From assembly GCF_001703635.1 (NCBI RefSeq), contig NZ_LQZT01000012.1, positions 487,096-551,095 of the forward strand: DNA of 64,000 nt, read 5' to 3'. Source of the DNA: Parahoeflea olei (GTDB lineage: Bacteria; Pseudomonadota; Alphaproteobacteria; Rhizobiales; Rhizobiaceae). Shown piece by piece: positions 34,339 to 42,598 of the stretch (within the stretch, counting starts at the first letter, position 1; each line of letters opens with the position of its first letter). The notes under the pieces are model-generated. The model was not told where the DNA came from and searched no databases. It was given only the letters and a program-made list of their open reading frames with translations. The translations under genes and the position numbers were made by a program.

Positions 34339-34755
34339 TCAGATCCCCCCGATGCGGATGGTGGCAAACCGGTCGATCCGCGAGGAGGGCATCGCCACCG
34401 CGTAGAGGTTCCAGATCGGCAGATTGCGCGCGTCATAGGACAGCGTCACGGTGAATTGCTCGGCATTGGCCGGGTCGTCCTTGACGATCACCTGCAGATT
34501 TTCCGCGGTGAGGAAGGCGTGGCTGGGTGCGGCCTTGCCGACGAACTCGGTGGCGAGGCGTTGACGCTCGTTGGCGCTTATGCCTGCGATCGCGGTGCGG
34601 GCGGCATCGGCGGCCAGTTGCTGGACGGCATGGGCCGCGCTCAGATAAATCCCGTAGCCGATCATCGAAAAGACGACCAGCAGGAACACCGGAGCCAGAA
34701 GGGCGAACTCGATCGCCGAAGACCCTTCCCTGTCGCGAAAGAACAGCTTTTCCAC
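34339..34755 (-). CDS. TadE-like pilus assembly protein
   Basis: The 138-residue protein has the TadE pattern: basic residues and an acidic residue before the first TM (REGSSAIEFALLAPVFLLVVFSMIGYGIYL, residues 9-38), then AVQQLAADAARTAIAG and a short extracytoplasmic C-terminal region. TadE-like proteins are prepilin-like minor components of Flp pili or related secretion systems. The start is GTG 34755, preceded by GGGAGA. It is the first gene of a two-gene unit with the TadG-like gene; the pair may act apart from a complete tad locus. Confidence 0.85.
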   Translation of the reverse strand: MEKLFFRDREGSSAIEFALLAPVFLLVVFSMIGYGIYLSAAHAVQQLAADAARTAIAGISANERQRLATEFVGKAAPSHAFLTAENLQVIVKDDPANAEQFTVTLSYDARNLPIWNLYAVAMPSSRIDRFATIRIGGI

Positions 34756-35170
34756 TAGGGTTCTCCCTATGCGCGCATTAGAATACTATTTCTTAGGTTG
34801 CGCTAATTCGTTTAAGGAGAGTTTAAAGTATAGGCTGCAATTTTAAGGCGACGCCATGCTGTGCCGGAAAGCGTCACCCGCCGCTTGGCAGGCCGCCTTT
34901 CCGTTTCGAAATGGGACCCGGCTCACGCGATCGGTTCACGATGGTGCTGGCGTTCGGCCCCGGGCCTCGCGAGCCGGCCACCGCGACAGGCGCGGCGCGG
35001 CGGCAGGCCGCGTTCCGGATCTCCTGCGGCCACCAGACCGGCGCCGGGATGTGCCGGCGGCAGCAGCGCGTGGCCATGACCGTGCATTTTCCCTGAACGC
35101 TTTGTGAGCATTTCGGTGCCTTTCTTGAACAGGGGAGGGTTTCTATATTGGGTGTCAAAGGAGACAGTCC
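34756..35170. other. 415-bp divergent intergenic region
   Basis: No gene is supported. The left part (34770-34850) is unusually AT-rich (for example CGTTTAAGGAG, AGAGTTTAAAGTATAGG) and should contain the promoter of the tadE-like gene. The right end carries AAAGGAGA at 35157-35164, the ribosome-binding site of the dioxygenase gene. Reading frames in the middle are Arg-rich shadows. Confidence 0.5.
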
Positions 35171-36010
35171 ATGACACAGTCCGCCACCCGTCCCATGCCT
35201 GCCTTGTTCGTTTCGCACGGCTCGCCCGACACCGCGATCGCCGACACCCGTGCGGCGGCCTGGCTCAGGCGGCTCGCCGCCGAGCTGCCGCGGCCGCGCG
35301 CCATCGTCGTCGTCAGTGCCCATTTCGAAGTGACCGGCGGGGTCATGGTCTCGGCCGACCCCAATCCCGAAACCATCCATGATTTCGGGGGCTTCGCGCC
35401 GGAACTTTATGCCATTCAGTATCCCGCCCCGGGCGATCCGGAACTCGCGCGCCGGATCGTGCGCGACCTGCAGGCGGCCGGTTTCAACTCCCGCGCCACC
35501 CCGCGGCGCGGCTTCGATCACGGTGCCTGGGTGCCGCTCGCGCTGATCTATCCCGAGGCCGACATCCCGGTGGTTTCGGTTTCCGTCGATCCGTCCGAGG
35601 GGCCTGAATATCACTACCGGGTCGGGCGTGCGCTTGCGGGCCTCGCCGACGAGGGCATTCTCGTGATCGGCTCCGGCTCGTTCACGCACAATCTCGGCGA
35701 GGCCTTCAAGGCGCTCCGGGTCGGCCAGCGCGATATCGACGTGCCGGCCTGGGTGAACGAGTTCACCGGCTGGATGGGCGAGCGGCTCGCCGCCAACGAC
35801 GTGGCGTCGCTGATTGACTACCGTCGCTCGGCGCCCCATGCGCAGAAGAACCATCCGACCGACGAGCACCTGTTGCCGCTTTACGTGGCGATGGGGGCGG
35901 GCGGCGAGGGCGGTCGCGCGACGCTGGCCCATGACAGCACCGAATTCGGCGTGCTGGCCATGAGCATGTGGCGGTTCGACAAGCCTGCGAGCGCGACCCA
36001 GGCCGCCTGA
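35171..36010 (+). CDS. DODA-type extradiol dioxygenase family protein (LigB/YgiD-like)
   Basis: The 279-residue protein belongs to the class III extradiol dioxygenase/DODA family. Metal ligands are visible: VSHGSPD (His near residue 15), SAHFE (His near 51), RGFDHGAWVPL (His near 117) and the C-terminal TDEHLLPLYVAMGA. Members cleave catecholic rings (plant DODA, bacterial YgiD acting on L-DOPA), and many function on unknown catechols. No pathway partners lie next to it, so no substrate is proposed. AAAGGAGA stands 7 bp before the ATG. It converges with the LtaS-like gene. Confidence 0.88.
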   Translation: MTQSATRPMPALFVSHGSPDTAIADTRAAAWLRRLAAELPRPRAIVVVSAHFEVTGGVMVSADPNPETIHDFGGFAPELYAIQYPAPGDPELARRIVRDLQAAGFNSRATPRRGFDHGAWVPLALIYPEADIPVVSVSVDPSEGPEYHYRVGRALAGLADEGILVIGSGSFTHNLGEAFKALRVGQRDIDVPAWVNEFTGWMGERLAANDVASLIDYRRSAPHAQKNHPTDEHLLPLYVAMGAGGEGGRATLAHDSTEFGVLAMSMWRFDKPASATQAA

Positions 36011-36080
36011 GCGGAATCCCGTCGGCGCCGCACGCTTTGCCCGCTTGCCGGCCCGGCGCGGCTCGGCGGCGCCGGCGGGT

Positions 36081-37982
36081 TCAGCTGCTTCCGGCGCGGC
36101 CAAGCTGTTCGGGGAAGAAGCGCTCGGTGCCAAAACCGTCACCGAACATCTGGTCGTGCTGCAGGTAGCGATAGTCGCGGATCAGCGGGTCGAGCGGCGC
36201 GCCCGAATTGGCCCAGTCGGCCTGCGGGCGGTCTTCGCGGTCGATCAGCTGATACCGGTCGATGACGGCATAACGCTGCTTCAGCGCGCCCAGGACGGAT
36301 GTGTAGAAGGGATGGCTGTAGCCTGCGAGCTCGACGACGTAATAGGGCAGCAGCGCGGGGCTGATCGAGCCCAGATCCTTCTGAACGCCGCGACGGGAGG
36401 ACCACACGACCAAGGGCGTCTCGTGTTCCTTCTTCATGACCTCGGCCGAAGCCTTGCGGGTTGCCACGACCGACGGCATGTGGCCGGTCTGCGTGTAGAC
36501 GCTGCCCAATGGCGGCAGGTGGTCGCCGAACAGAATTAGGATGGTTTCCCGCGGCCGTTTCCTCGCCCAGTCCATCAGCGCCTTCAGGCTGTCGTCGGCC
36601 TCGCGCACGCCCTGGGCATAAGTAGCCAGGCTGTCGCGGTTCTTCGCGGTGAGCGCTTTCGAGCTGACGTTGATCGAATTGTTCGCGTAGCGGTTCTTTT
36701 CATAGGGGCCATGGCCCTGCAGGGTGACGGCAAAGTAGAAGAATGGCCGCTCTTCCGCCTCGGCGTTGCGGATGATTTCCCGGGTCAGGGATTCGTCGGA
36801 GGCGAACTTGCCGCGTTTTTCCATCGGCGGCAGGGTCTCCTGGGAATCGAACCTGTCGAAGCCCAGTTGTTGATAGACATTGCCGCGGTTCCAGAACCAG
36901 GCCTGGAACGGATGAAAGGCCCGGGTCACATAGTCTTTGGAGCCAAAGAACGTGGCAAGCGACGGCAGTGGATCGCGCACATACTGCTGATAGGGGATGC
37001 TGCCATAGGGCAGGAAGGCATTGGAAAATCCGGTCAGTGCCTCGAATTCGACATTGGGTGTCATTCCGCCGAATTCCGGCGAGAAAACCGTGCCGGACTG
37101 GTTCTCGCGGATTGTCGGCATCGGGTCGGGCGACAGCGTCACATTGGTAAGCCGGGTCGGATCCCACAGCGATTCGCTCATCACCATGATGACGTCGACA
37201 TCGCCTGCGGCCATCGCGCCTGCGGGCACTTTATCGAGCGGAATGTTGGCGATCGCGGTTTCGCCATAGCCCGCGGGCGCTTTGACATTGGCCATCGGCG
37301 CATTGAAGGCGAAGGCCAGCAGGAAGCCGTTGTGGCGGTAGTTCGCGGCCTGGTCCCACATCTTGGGCATGATCTTGAGGCGGTCGCGGATATAGGTGAA
37401 GGAATCCGCCTGCATCAGCGGCAGCAGGCCGATGCCGATGAGAGGCACGGCTACCGCCAGCCGGAGCAGCCTGGCCCTTCGCGAAAGCGGCCGGAAAAGA
37501 TGCCGGCCGGGGAGCAGCAGGTAGCCGAGCGCGGTGAGCAAGGCGACGAGGGCCGCGGCCGCACCGATCACCGCAAAGGGTCGGGTGGCGAAGATCACCG
37601 GCATCAGCTTGCCGATCTGGCGGCCGAAGAGGATGTCGCTCGGATAGAGCGGATCGGACAGATATTGATGCTTCTGCATCGACAGGAACGCGAGCATCAG
37701 CGCCACGGCCATCACAAGGAGGCACGACTGGTGCGCCCGCCCCATCAGCGCGTCGGAGCCGATAAACAGCAGGAACAGCAGGGCGACGGTCACCACTCCC
37801 GGCCGTGATGTCGACAGCAGAAAATCTGGAACGCCTGAGAGCGAGCCGCGCGCCAGCCACTCCGTGGCCACCACGGTCAGCAGCGCCAGCAGCAGCGAGA
37901 TGACCAGTGAGCCGCTCGCCCGCAGGGCCGCCGGGCTCACAACGCGCTGTTTGGCGAACTGCTGGGCGGCTATTTCCGCCAT
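36081..37982 (-). CDS. LtaS/OpgB-like phosphoglycerol transferase (sulfatase fold)
   Basis: The 633-residue inner-membrane protein has about five TM segments in the first 200 residues and a periplasmic sulfatase-fold domain from about 260. Catalytic landmarks of lipoteichoic-acid synthase relatives are present: MVMSESLWDP (metal Glu, about 272), GGMTPNVEFEALTGFS (nucleophile Thr, about 300-315), and ILFGDHLPP (metal Asp-His, about 487). In Gram-negative bacteria such enzymes move phosphoglycerol from phosphatidylglycerol to periplasmic glucans. ATG 37982 follows AAGG; a TTG at 38015 is less likely. An array of Pho-box-like repeats lies 70-110 bp upstream, so phosphate control is likely. Confidence 0.87.
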   Translation of the reverse strand: MAEIAAQQFAKQRVVSPAALRASGSLVISLLLALLTVVATEWLARGSLSGVPDFLLSTSRPGVVTVALLFLLFIGSDALMGRAHQSCLLVMAVALMLAFLSMQKHQYLSDPLYPSDILFGRQIGKLMPVIFATRPFAVIGAAAALVALLTALGYLLLPGRHLFRPLSRRARLLRLAVAVPLIGIGLLPLMQADSFTYIRDRLKIMPKMWDQAANYRHNGFLLAFAFNAPMANVKAPAGYGETAIANIPLDKVPAGAMAAGDVDVIMVMSESLWDPTRLTNVTLSPDPMPTIRENQSGTVFSPEFGGMTPNVEFEALTGFSNAFLPYGSIPYQQYVRDPLPSLATFFGSKDYVTRAFHPFQAWFWNRGNVYQQLGFDRFDSQETLPPMEKRGKFASDESLTREIIRNAEAEERPFFYFAVTLQGHGPYEKNRYANNSINVSSKALTAKNRDSLATYAQGVREADDSLKALMDWARKRPRETILILFGDHLPPLGSVYTQTGHMPSVVATRKASAEVMKKEHETPLVVWSSRRGVQKDLGSISPALLPYYVVELAGYSHPFYTSVLGALKQRYAVIDRYQLIDREDRPQADWANSGAPLDPLIRDYRYLQHDQMFGDGFGTERFFPEQLGRAGSS

Positions 37983-38050
37983 GAATTTACCTTGTCTGGA
38001 AACGAGCTCGACCAATCCACTCTCCGCAATGAAAAAAGAGCTTTAATGAA

Positions 38051-38094
38051 GTGTCATCCAAGTGTCATTTGTTTGTCACATATTCGTCATGAAT
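38051..38094 (+). promoter_or_regulatory. array of four 11-bp Pho-box-like direct repeats
   Basis: GTGTCAT at 38051, GTGTCAT at 38062, TTGTCAC at 38073 and TCGTCAT at 38084 are spaced exactly 11 bp, with AT-rich 4-base spacers. This is the organisation of PhoB binding sites (CTGTCAT with 4-base spacers, two units per box). The array lies between the divergent LtaS-like gene and nadE. The repeat orientation points to nadE; a role as a repressor site for the LtaS-like gene is also possible. Confidence 0.75.
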
Positions 38095-38215
38095 CCCAGA
38101 TGAACGGGCGTTGCCCACTGCTATTGTCGCAGAGCGGTGATCTCCTCCTGCAATTCACCGACGACGCGTCACGGCCAACATTGCGAAGGCGCGCGGCACG
38201 CGCTAAGTCAGGCTC

Positions 38216-39898
38216 ATGAGCGACATTTCGAAACGACCCGACATCCTGCGTATTGCGGTGGCGCAGCTGAACCCCACCGTCGGCGACATTGCCGGCAATC
38301 TCGCCAAGGCGCGGGAGGCGCGCGCGGACGCGGCGCGTGCCGGCGCGGATGTGGTGCTGTTCACCGAACTCTTCATCGCCGGCTATCCGCCGGAGGATCT
38401 GGTTCTCAAACCCGCCTTCCTGAACCGCTGCCGCGAGGCGATCGAGACGCTCGCGGGCGAGACCGGGGATGGCGGGCCGGCGGTGATCATCGGCTATCCG
38501 CGAACCGACGGGGCAAAGCGCTTCAACTCCGTGGCGGTTCTCGATGGGGGCAGGCTGGTTGCCAGCCGTGACAAGGTGGATCTGCCGAATTACGGCGAAT
38601 TCGACGAAAAGCGCGTCTTCCATGTGGGCGAGATGCCCGGTCCGGTCGAGGTGCGGGGCGTGCGGCTCGGCATTCCGGTCTGCGAGGATATCTGGGGCGA
38701 ACTCGGGGTGTGCGAAACGCTGGCCGAAAGCGGCGCGGAGCTTCTGGTGGTTCCCAACGGCTCGCCCTACTATCGCGGCAAGGTCGATGTGCGCCAGCAG
38801 GTGGTGATCCGGCAGGTGATCGAAAGCGGCCTGCCGATGATCTATGCCAACCAGGTCGGCGGACAGGACGAACTGGTGTTCGACGGCGCGAGCTTCGCGC
38901 TCAATGCTGACAAGAGCCTCGCCTTCCAGATGAGCCAGTTCGAGGAGACCGTTTCCGTCTCCACCTGGAAGCGTGGGGCCGACGGGGTCTGGAGCTGCGC
39001 CGCCGGGCCGGTCTCGGTGATTCCGGAGCGGGAGGAGGCCGATTATCGCGCCTGCATGCTGGGGCTCCGCGACTACGTCAACAAGAACGGATTCCGCAAC
39101 GTGGTGCTCGGGCTTTCGGGCGGTATCGATTCGGCGATCTGCGCGGCGCTTGCCGTCGATGCGCTTGGCGAGGAGCGCGTGCGCACGGTGATGCTGCCCT
39201 ATCGCTACACCTCGGAAAGCTCGATCATCGACGCCAAGGCCTGCGCCAGGGCACTCGGTTGCCGCTACGACACGGTGGCGATCGGGGAGCCGGTGGAAGG
39301 CTTCATGTCCGCGCTCGGCGAGATGTTCGAGGGCACCGAGGAAGGCATCACCGAGGAGAACCTGCAAAGCCGGGCGCGCGGGGTGATGCTGATGGCGATC
39401 TCCAACAAGTTTGGCTCGATGGTGGTGACCACCGGCAACAAGAGCGAGATGAGCGTCGGCTACGCCACGCTCTACGGCGACATGAACGGCGGCTTCAACC
39501 CGATCAAGGACCTCTACAAGATGCAGGTCTATGCGCTGTCGCGCTGGCGCAACACCCATGTGCCGCCCGGCGCGCTCGGCCCGTCGGGCGAGGTGATCCC
39601 GCACAACATCATCGACAAGGCGCCCTCGGCGGAACTCAGGCCCGATCAGACCGACCAGGATTCGCTGCCGCCCTATCCGGTGCTCGACGACATTCTCGAA
39701 TGCCTGGTCGAAAACGAAATGGCGGTCGGCGACATCGTCGCGCGCGGCCATGACATCGCCACCGTCCACCGCATCGAGCATCTTCTCTACATTGCCGAGT
39801 ACAAGCGCCGGCAATCGGCCCCGGGCGTGAAGATCACCCGCAAGAATTTCGGCCGCGACCGGCGCTACCCGATCACCAACCGGTTCCGCGACCGGTAG
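38216..39898 (+). CDS. nadE: glutamine-dependent NAD+ synthetase
   Basis: The 560-residue enzyme makes NAD+ from deamido-NAD+, ATP and glutamine. The N-terminal nitrilase-type glutaminase domain (1-265) has the triad Glu 51 (FTELFI), Lys 120 (SRDKVDLPN) and Cys 156 (PVCEDIW). The C-terminal synthetase domain has the PP-loop VLGLSGGIDSAICAA (about 295-309) and VTTGNKSEMSVGYATLYGD. Full length. It stands alone with a Pho-box-like array 122-165 bp upstream. Confidence 0.96.
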   Translation: MSDISKRPDILRIAVAQLNPTVGDIAGNLAKAREARADAARAGADVVLFTELFIAGYPPEDLVLKPAFLNRCREAIETLAGETGDGGPAVIIGYPRTDGAKRFNSVAVLDGGRLVASRDKVDLPNYGEFDEKRVFHVGEMPGPVEVRGVRLGIPVCEDIWGELGVCETLAESGAELLVVPNGSPYYRGKVDVRQQVVIRQVIESGLPMIYANQVGGQDELVFDGASFALNADKSLAFQMSQFEETVSVSTWKRGADGVWSCAAGPVSVIPEREEADYRACMLGLRDYVNKNGFRNVVLGLSGGIDSAICAALAVDALGEERVRTVMLPYRYTSESSIIDAKACARALGCRYDTVAIGEPVEGFMSALGEMFEGTEEGITEENLQSRARGVMLMAISNKFGSMVVTTGNKSEMSVGYATLYGDMNGGFNPIKDLYKMQVYALSRWRNTHVPPGALGPSGEVIPHNIIDKAPSAELRPDQTDQDSLPPYPVLDDILECLVENEMAVGDIVARGHDIATVHRIEHLLYIAEYKRRQSAPGVKITRKNFGRDRRYPITNRFRDR

Positions 39899-40021
39899 GC
39901 GGACCGCCGGTCCTGTTTGCGGGGCGGTCGGGGCTCCGGCCCCCATTGCCATTTGCCCGTCCGCCGATGCGCGGAGGTTTCGTGTTCGCGATCGATCGCC
40001 CCCATTCGGACAGGACCGTCA

Positions 40022-41260
40022 ATGCCCATTCTCCATTTCCTGCGCGAAAACGCCCGCTGGATTGCCGGCGGGTTCCTGCTCACCTTTTTCTCCTCCTTCG
40101 GTCAGACCTATTTCATCTCGCTGTCGGCGGGGGAGATTCGTGCCGAATATGGTCTCTCCAATGGCGGCTTCGGCACGCTCTACATGATCGCGACGCTCGC
40201 CAGTGCGGCGACGCTGCCGCAGATCGGCAAGATCGTCGATCGCATCAGCGTCTCGGCGACGGTGCTGCTCGCCGCCCCCGTGCTGGCGCTTGCCTGCGTG
40301 CTGATGGCGGTTTCGCATTCGCTCGCGCTGCTGCTGCTGGCGATCTATCTGCTCAGGCTGTTCGGGCAGGGCATGTTCACCCACATCGCCATGACCGCCA
40401 TGGGCCGCTGGTTCGCGGCCCAGCGCGGCCGGGCGATCTCGCTGAGCGGCATCGGCGTCAATTGCGGCGAGGCGCTGTTTCCGATCAGCTTCGTCGGCGT
40501 CGCGGCGCTGGTCGGCTGGCGCGGCTCGTGGCTGCTGGCTGCCGCGGTGCTGGTGCTGGTGGCGCTGCCGGCGATCTATCTGCTGCTCAAGCGCGAACGC
40601 AGCCCGCAATCGGTGGTGCAGGATCCCGGCAAACCTGCGGCGCGCGACTGGACCCGCGGCGAGGTGGTGCGCGATCCGCTGTTCTGGGCTTCGCTCGCGG
40701 GCGTTCTGGCCCCGCCCTTCATCGGCACCACCATCTTCTTCCACCAGGTCTACCTGTCCGAGCTGCGCGGATGGGAGCCGAGCGTGTTTGCCGCCTCCTT
40801 CGCCATCATGTCGGCGATGACGATCCTGTTCGCGCTGATCGCCGGTCAACTGGTCGACCGGTTCTCGGCGATCCGGGTGCTGCCGACCTTCCTGATCCCG
40901 CTGTCGCTCAGCTGCTTCGTTCTCGCCTCGACCGATGCGCCCTGGGGCGCCTATGCCTTCATGGCGCTGATGGGTGTGTCCTACGGCTTTTCCTCGACCC
41001 TGTTCGGCGCGCTCTGGCCGGAGCTGTACGGCACCAAAAATCTCGGCGGCATCCGCTCGCTGATCGTGGCCTTCATGGTGTTCGCGACCGCGATGGGGCC
41101 GGGCCTGACAGGTGCGCTGATCGATTGGGGCGTGTCCTATCCGGCCCAGATCGCGGCGATGGGCGGCTATTGCGTGCTGATGATCGGTTTCATGACCTGG
41201 GTCAGCCAGCGGGCGCTCGGGCGCCAGTCGCGCGCGGCGGACGCGGCGGTCAGCGGATAA
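40022..41260 (+). CDS. MFS transporter
   Basis: The 412-residue inner-membrane protein has about twelve TM segments. The loop after TM2 is IGKIVDRIS and the central segment reads FGQGMFTHIAMTAMGRWFAAQRGRAISLSGIGVNCGEALFP. That block (R-W-F-x-x-x-R-G-x-A-x-x-L-x-x-x-G) is typical of the oxalate/monocarboxylate-type MFS group. The substrate cannot be named. ATG 40022 lies 123 bp after nadE and gives a normal N-terminus (MPILHFLRENARWI). Its last 11 bases overlap the end of the convergent DUF2865 gene. Confidence 0.88.
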   Translation: MPILHFLRENARWIAGGFLLTFFSSFGQTYFISLSAGEIRAEYGLSNGGFGTLYMIATLASAATLPQIGKIVDRISVSATVLLAAPVLALACVLMAVSHSLALLLLAIYLLRLFGQGMFTHIAMTAMGRWFAAQRGRAISLSGIGVNCGEALFPISFVGVAALVGWRGSWLLAAAVLVLVALPAIYLLLKRERSPQSVVQDPGKPAARDWTRGEVVRDPLFWASLAGVLAPPFIGTTIFFHQVYLSELRGWEPSVFAASFAIMSAMTILFALIAGQLVDRFSAIRVLPTFLIPLSLSCFVLASTDAPWGAYAFMALMGVSYGFSSTLFGALWPELYGTKNLGGIRSLIVAFMVFATAMGPGLTGALIDWGVSYPAQIAAMGGYCVLMIGFMTWVSQRALGRQSRAADAAVSG

Positions 41261-42425
41261 GCCGGTCGGTGCCCGACTTCAGGTCGAGATGTTCGGATGC
41301 GTCGGGCAGGAAGGTCGGTCCGACGATACGCACCTGGCGCTGCTCCTGATCGAGCGGGCGTTCCTCCTGCGAGGCGGACAGCACTGCCTTGACGTCCGCG
41401 TCCGACAGCTGCGTTTCGGAATCGAGCAGGGTTTCGGGATCCTCGCCGGGATCGGGGCGCGGCGAGGGGTGCACCCAGGTCGTCACCGGCGCGTCCTCGG
41501 GCTCGGCCTCGCCTTTCAGGATCGCCTCGCGGCGCTCCATCTCCTTGTAGAACGCGCTCATGTTGCAGCCGCAGGCCTTGCTCATCGGGGCATCGGCGTT
41601 GCGGTAGACAAAGGCGTTCGGCATGTCCGAATAGGGCTGGCGGGTGCGCGCGGAGACCATGTCCGCGCTTTCCTGACCCTCGGCGGAATGAAAGTAGAGC
41701 TCCGTCGGCGTGCCCGGGCACATCATCTGGCAGGTGCGTTCGTCGCGGGCGAAGTCGGAGGGCATGGCGCGCGAGGAGACCGGGAAGAAGAAGCCGTCGC
41801 AGCTGCGCACGCACAAGGTACGGTAGCCGCCGCCATTGGCGGCCTGGGGCTCGACCAGGATGTTGGAGCGCGTGAGGCTGGTGCCCGGTCGCAATTCGGC
41901 CCGTCCGCCGCTGTCGCCGAGAACGGCCACCAGGCCGGGGCTGCGGTTGTGCTTCGCCCGGGCCGCATCCTGGCGGCCCTTGAGCGCGGCCGCGACCACC
42001 GAGGCGCGCTTGCCGTCGCAGTCATTGGCCTTGATCGCCGCCTGCAGCCGCCGGGCGGTCACCTTGTCGCTGCGCCTGGAATAGCTATCGCGCTTGCGTT
42101 CGAGCGCGGCCAGGTTGACGAGCATCTTGCGGTGGGCGGTAGTGAGCTTCGAGCAGGCCTCGGCATTCCTGCCGCCGACCACGATGATGCTTCCCGAGGT
42201 GCAGCCGAACCGCTTCATGTCGGACTCGACCTGTCCGAGCTCGCGTTCCTGCTTGTCGGCGGCCGTGGCGAAGCGGCGGTAATTGGCGGAGGCTTCGGAA
42301 TTCTGCGTGATATCGGCGAGTTGTGCCTCGAGCTGCGCGCATGTGGCGGCGGCGCTCGCCGGTCCCGCGCCTGCAAGGGCGAGAGCGATCAGCAGCACAC
42401 AGCGGCTAAGTCCGGCGCGGCGCAT
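41250..42425 (-). CDS. exported DUF2865 protein
   Basis: The 391-residue protein has a signal peptide (RRAGLSRCVLLIALALAGAGPASA) and the DUF2865 domain, recognised by TLCVRSCDGFFFPVSSRAMPSDFARDERTCQMMCPGT and later SKACGCNMSAF. The many Cys suggest disulfides in the periplasm. The family is confined largely to Hyphomicrobiales and has no known function. ATG 42425 follows GGAG at 7-base spacing; GTG 42440 is less likely. It is convergent and slightly overlapping with the MFS gene. Confidence 0.88.
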   Translation of the reverse strand: MRRAGLSRCVLLIALALAGAGPASAAATCAQLEAQLADITQNSEASANYRRFATAADKQERELGQVESDMKRFGCTSGSIIVVGGRNAEACSKLTTAHRKMLVNLAALERKRDSYSRRSDKVTARRLQAAIKANDCDGKRASVVAAALKGRQDAARAKHNRSPGLVAVLGDSGGRAELRPGTSLTRSNILVEPQAANGGGYRTLCVRSCDGFFFPVSSRAMPSDFARDERTCQMMCPGTPTELYFHSAEGQESADMVSARTRQPYSDMPNAFVYRNADAPMSKACGCNMSAFYKEMERREAILKGEAEPEDAPVTTWVHPSPRPDPGEDPETLLDSETQLSDADVKAVLSASQEERPLDQEQRQVRIVGPTFLPDASEHLDLKSGTDRLIR

Positions 42426-42598
42426 GAGCAACTCCAACACACATCTGCACGCTTCCCCAAGCGTAGAGGGTCAGGGTTCGGATGCCCTGACCCCCGCAGT
42501 GTACGCAAATGACGCATCTGCGCCAAGCGCAAGCGCTCGTTTACCTTAACCAGACGTGTTCACCGCCGCGGCAGCGATCCCGGCAGGGCGTGGGGGCG

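Noticed and set aside
38087..39952. Minus-strand open frame of about 620 codons opposite nadE
   Set aside because: It shadows the NAD synthetase gene, which has all its catalytic motifs; the antisense product is Arg/His-rich with no recognisable domain.
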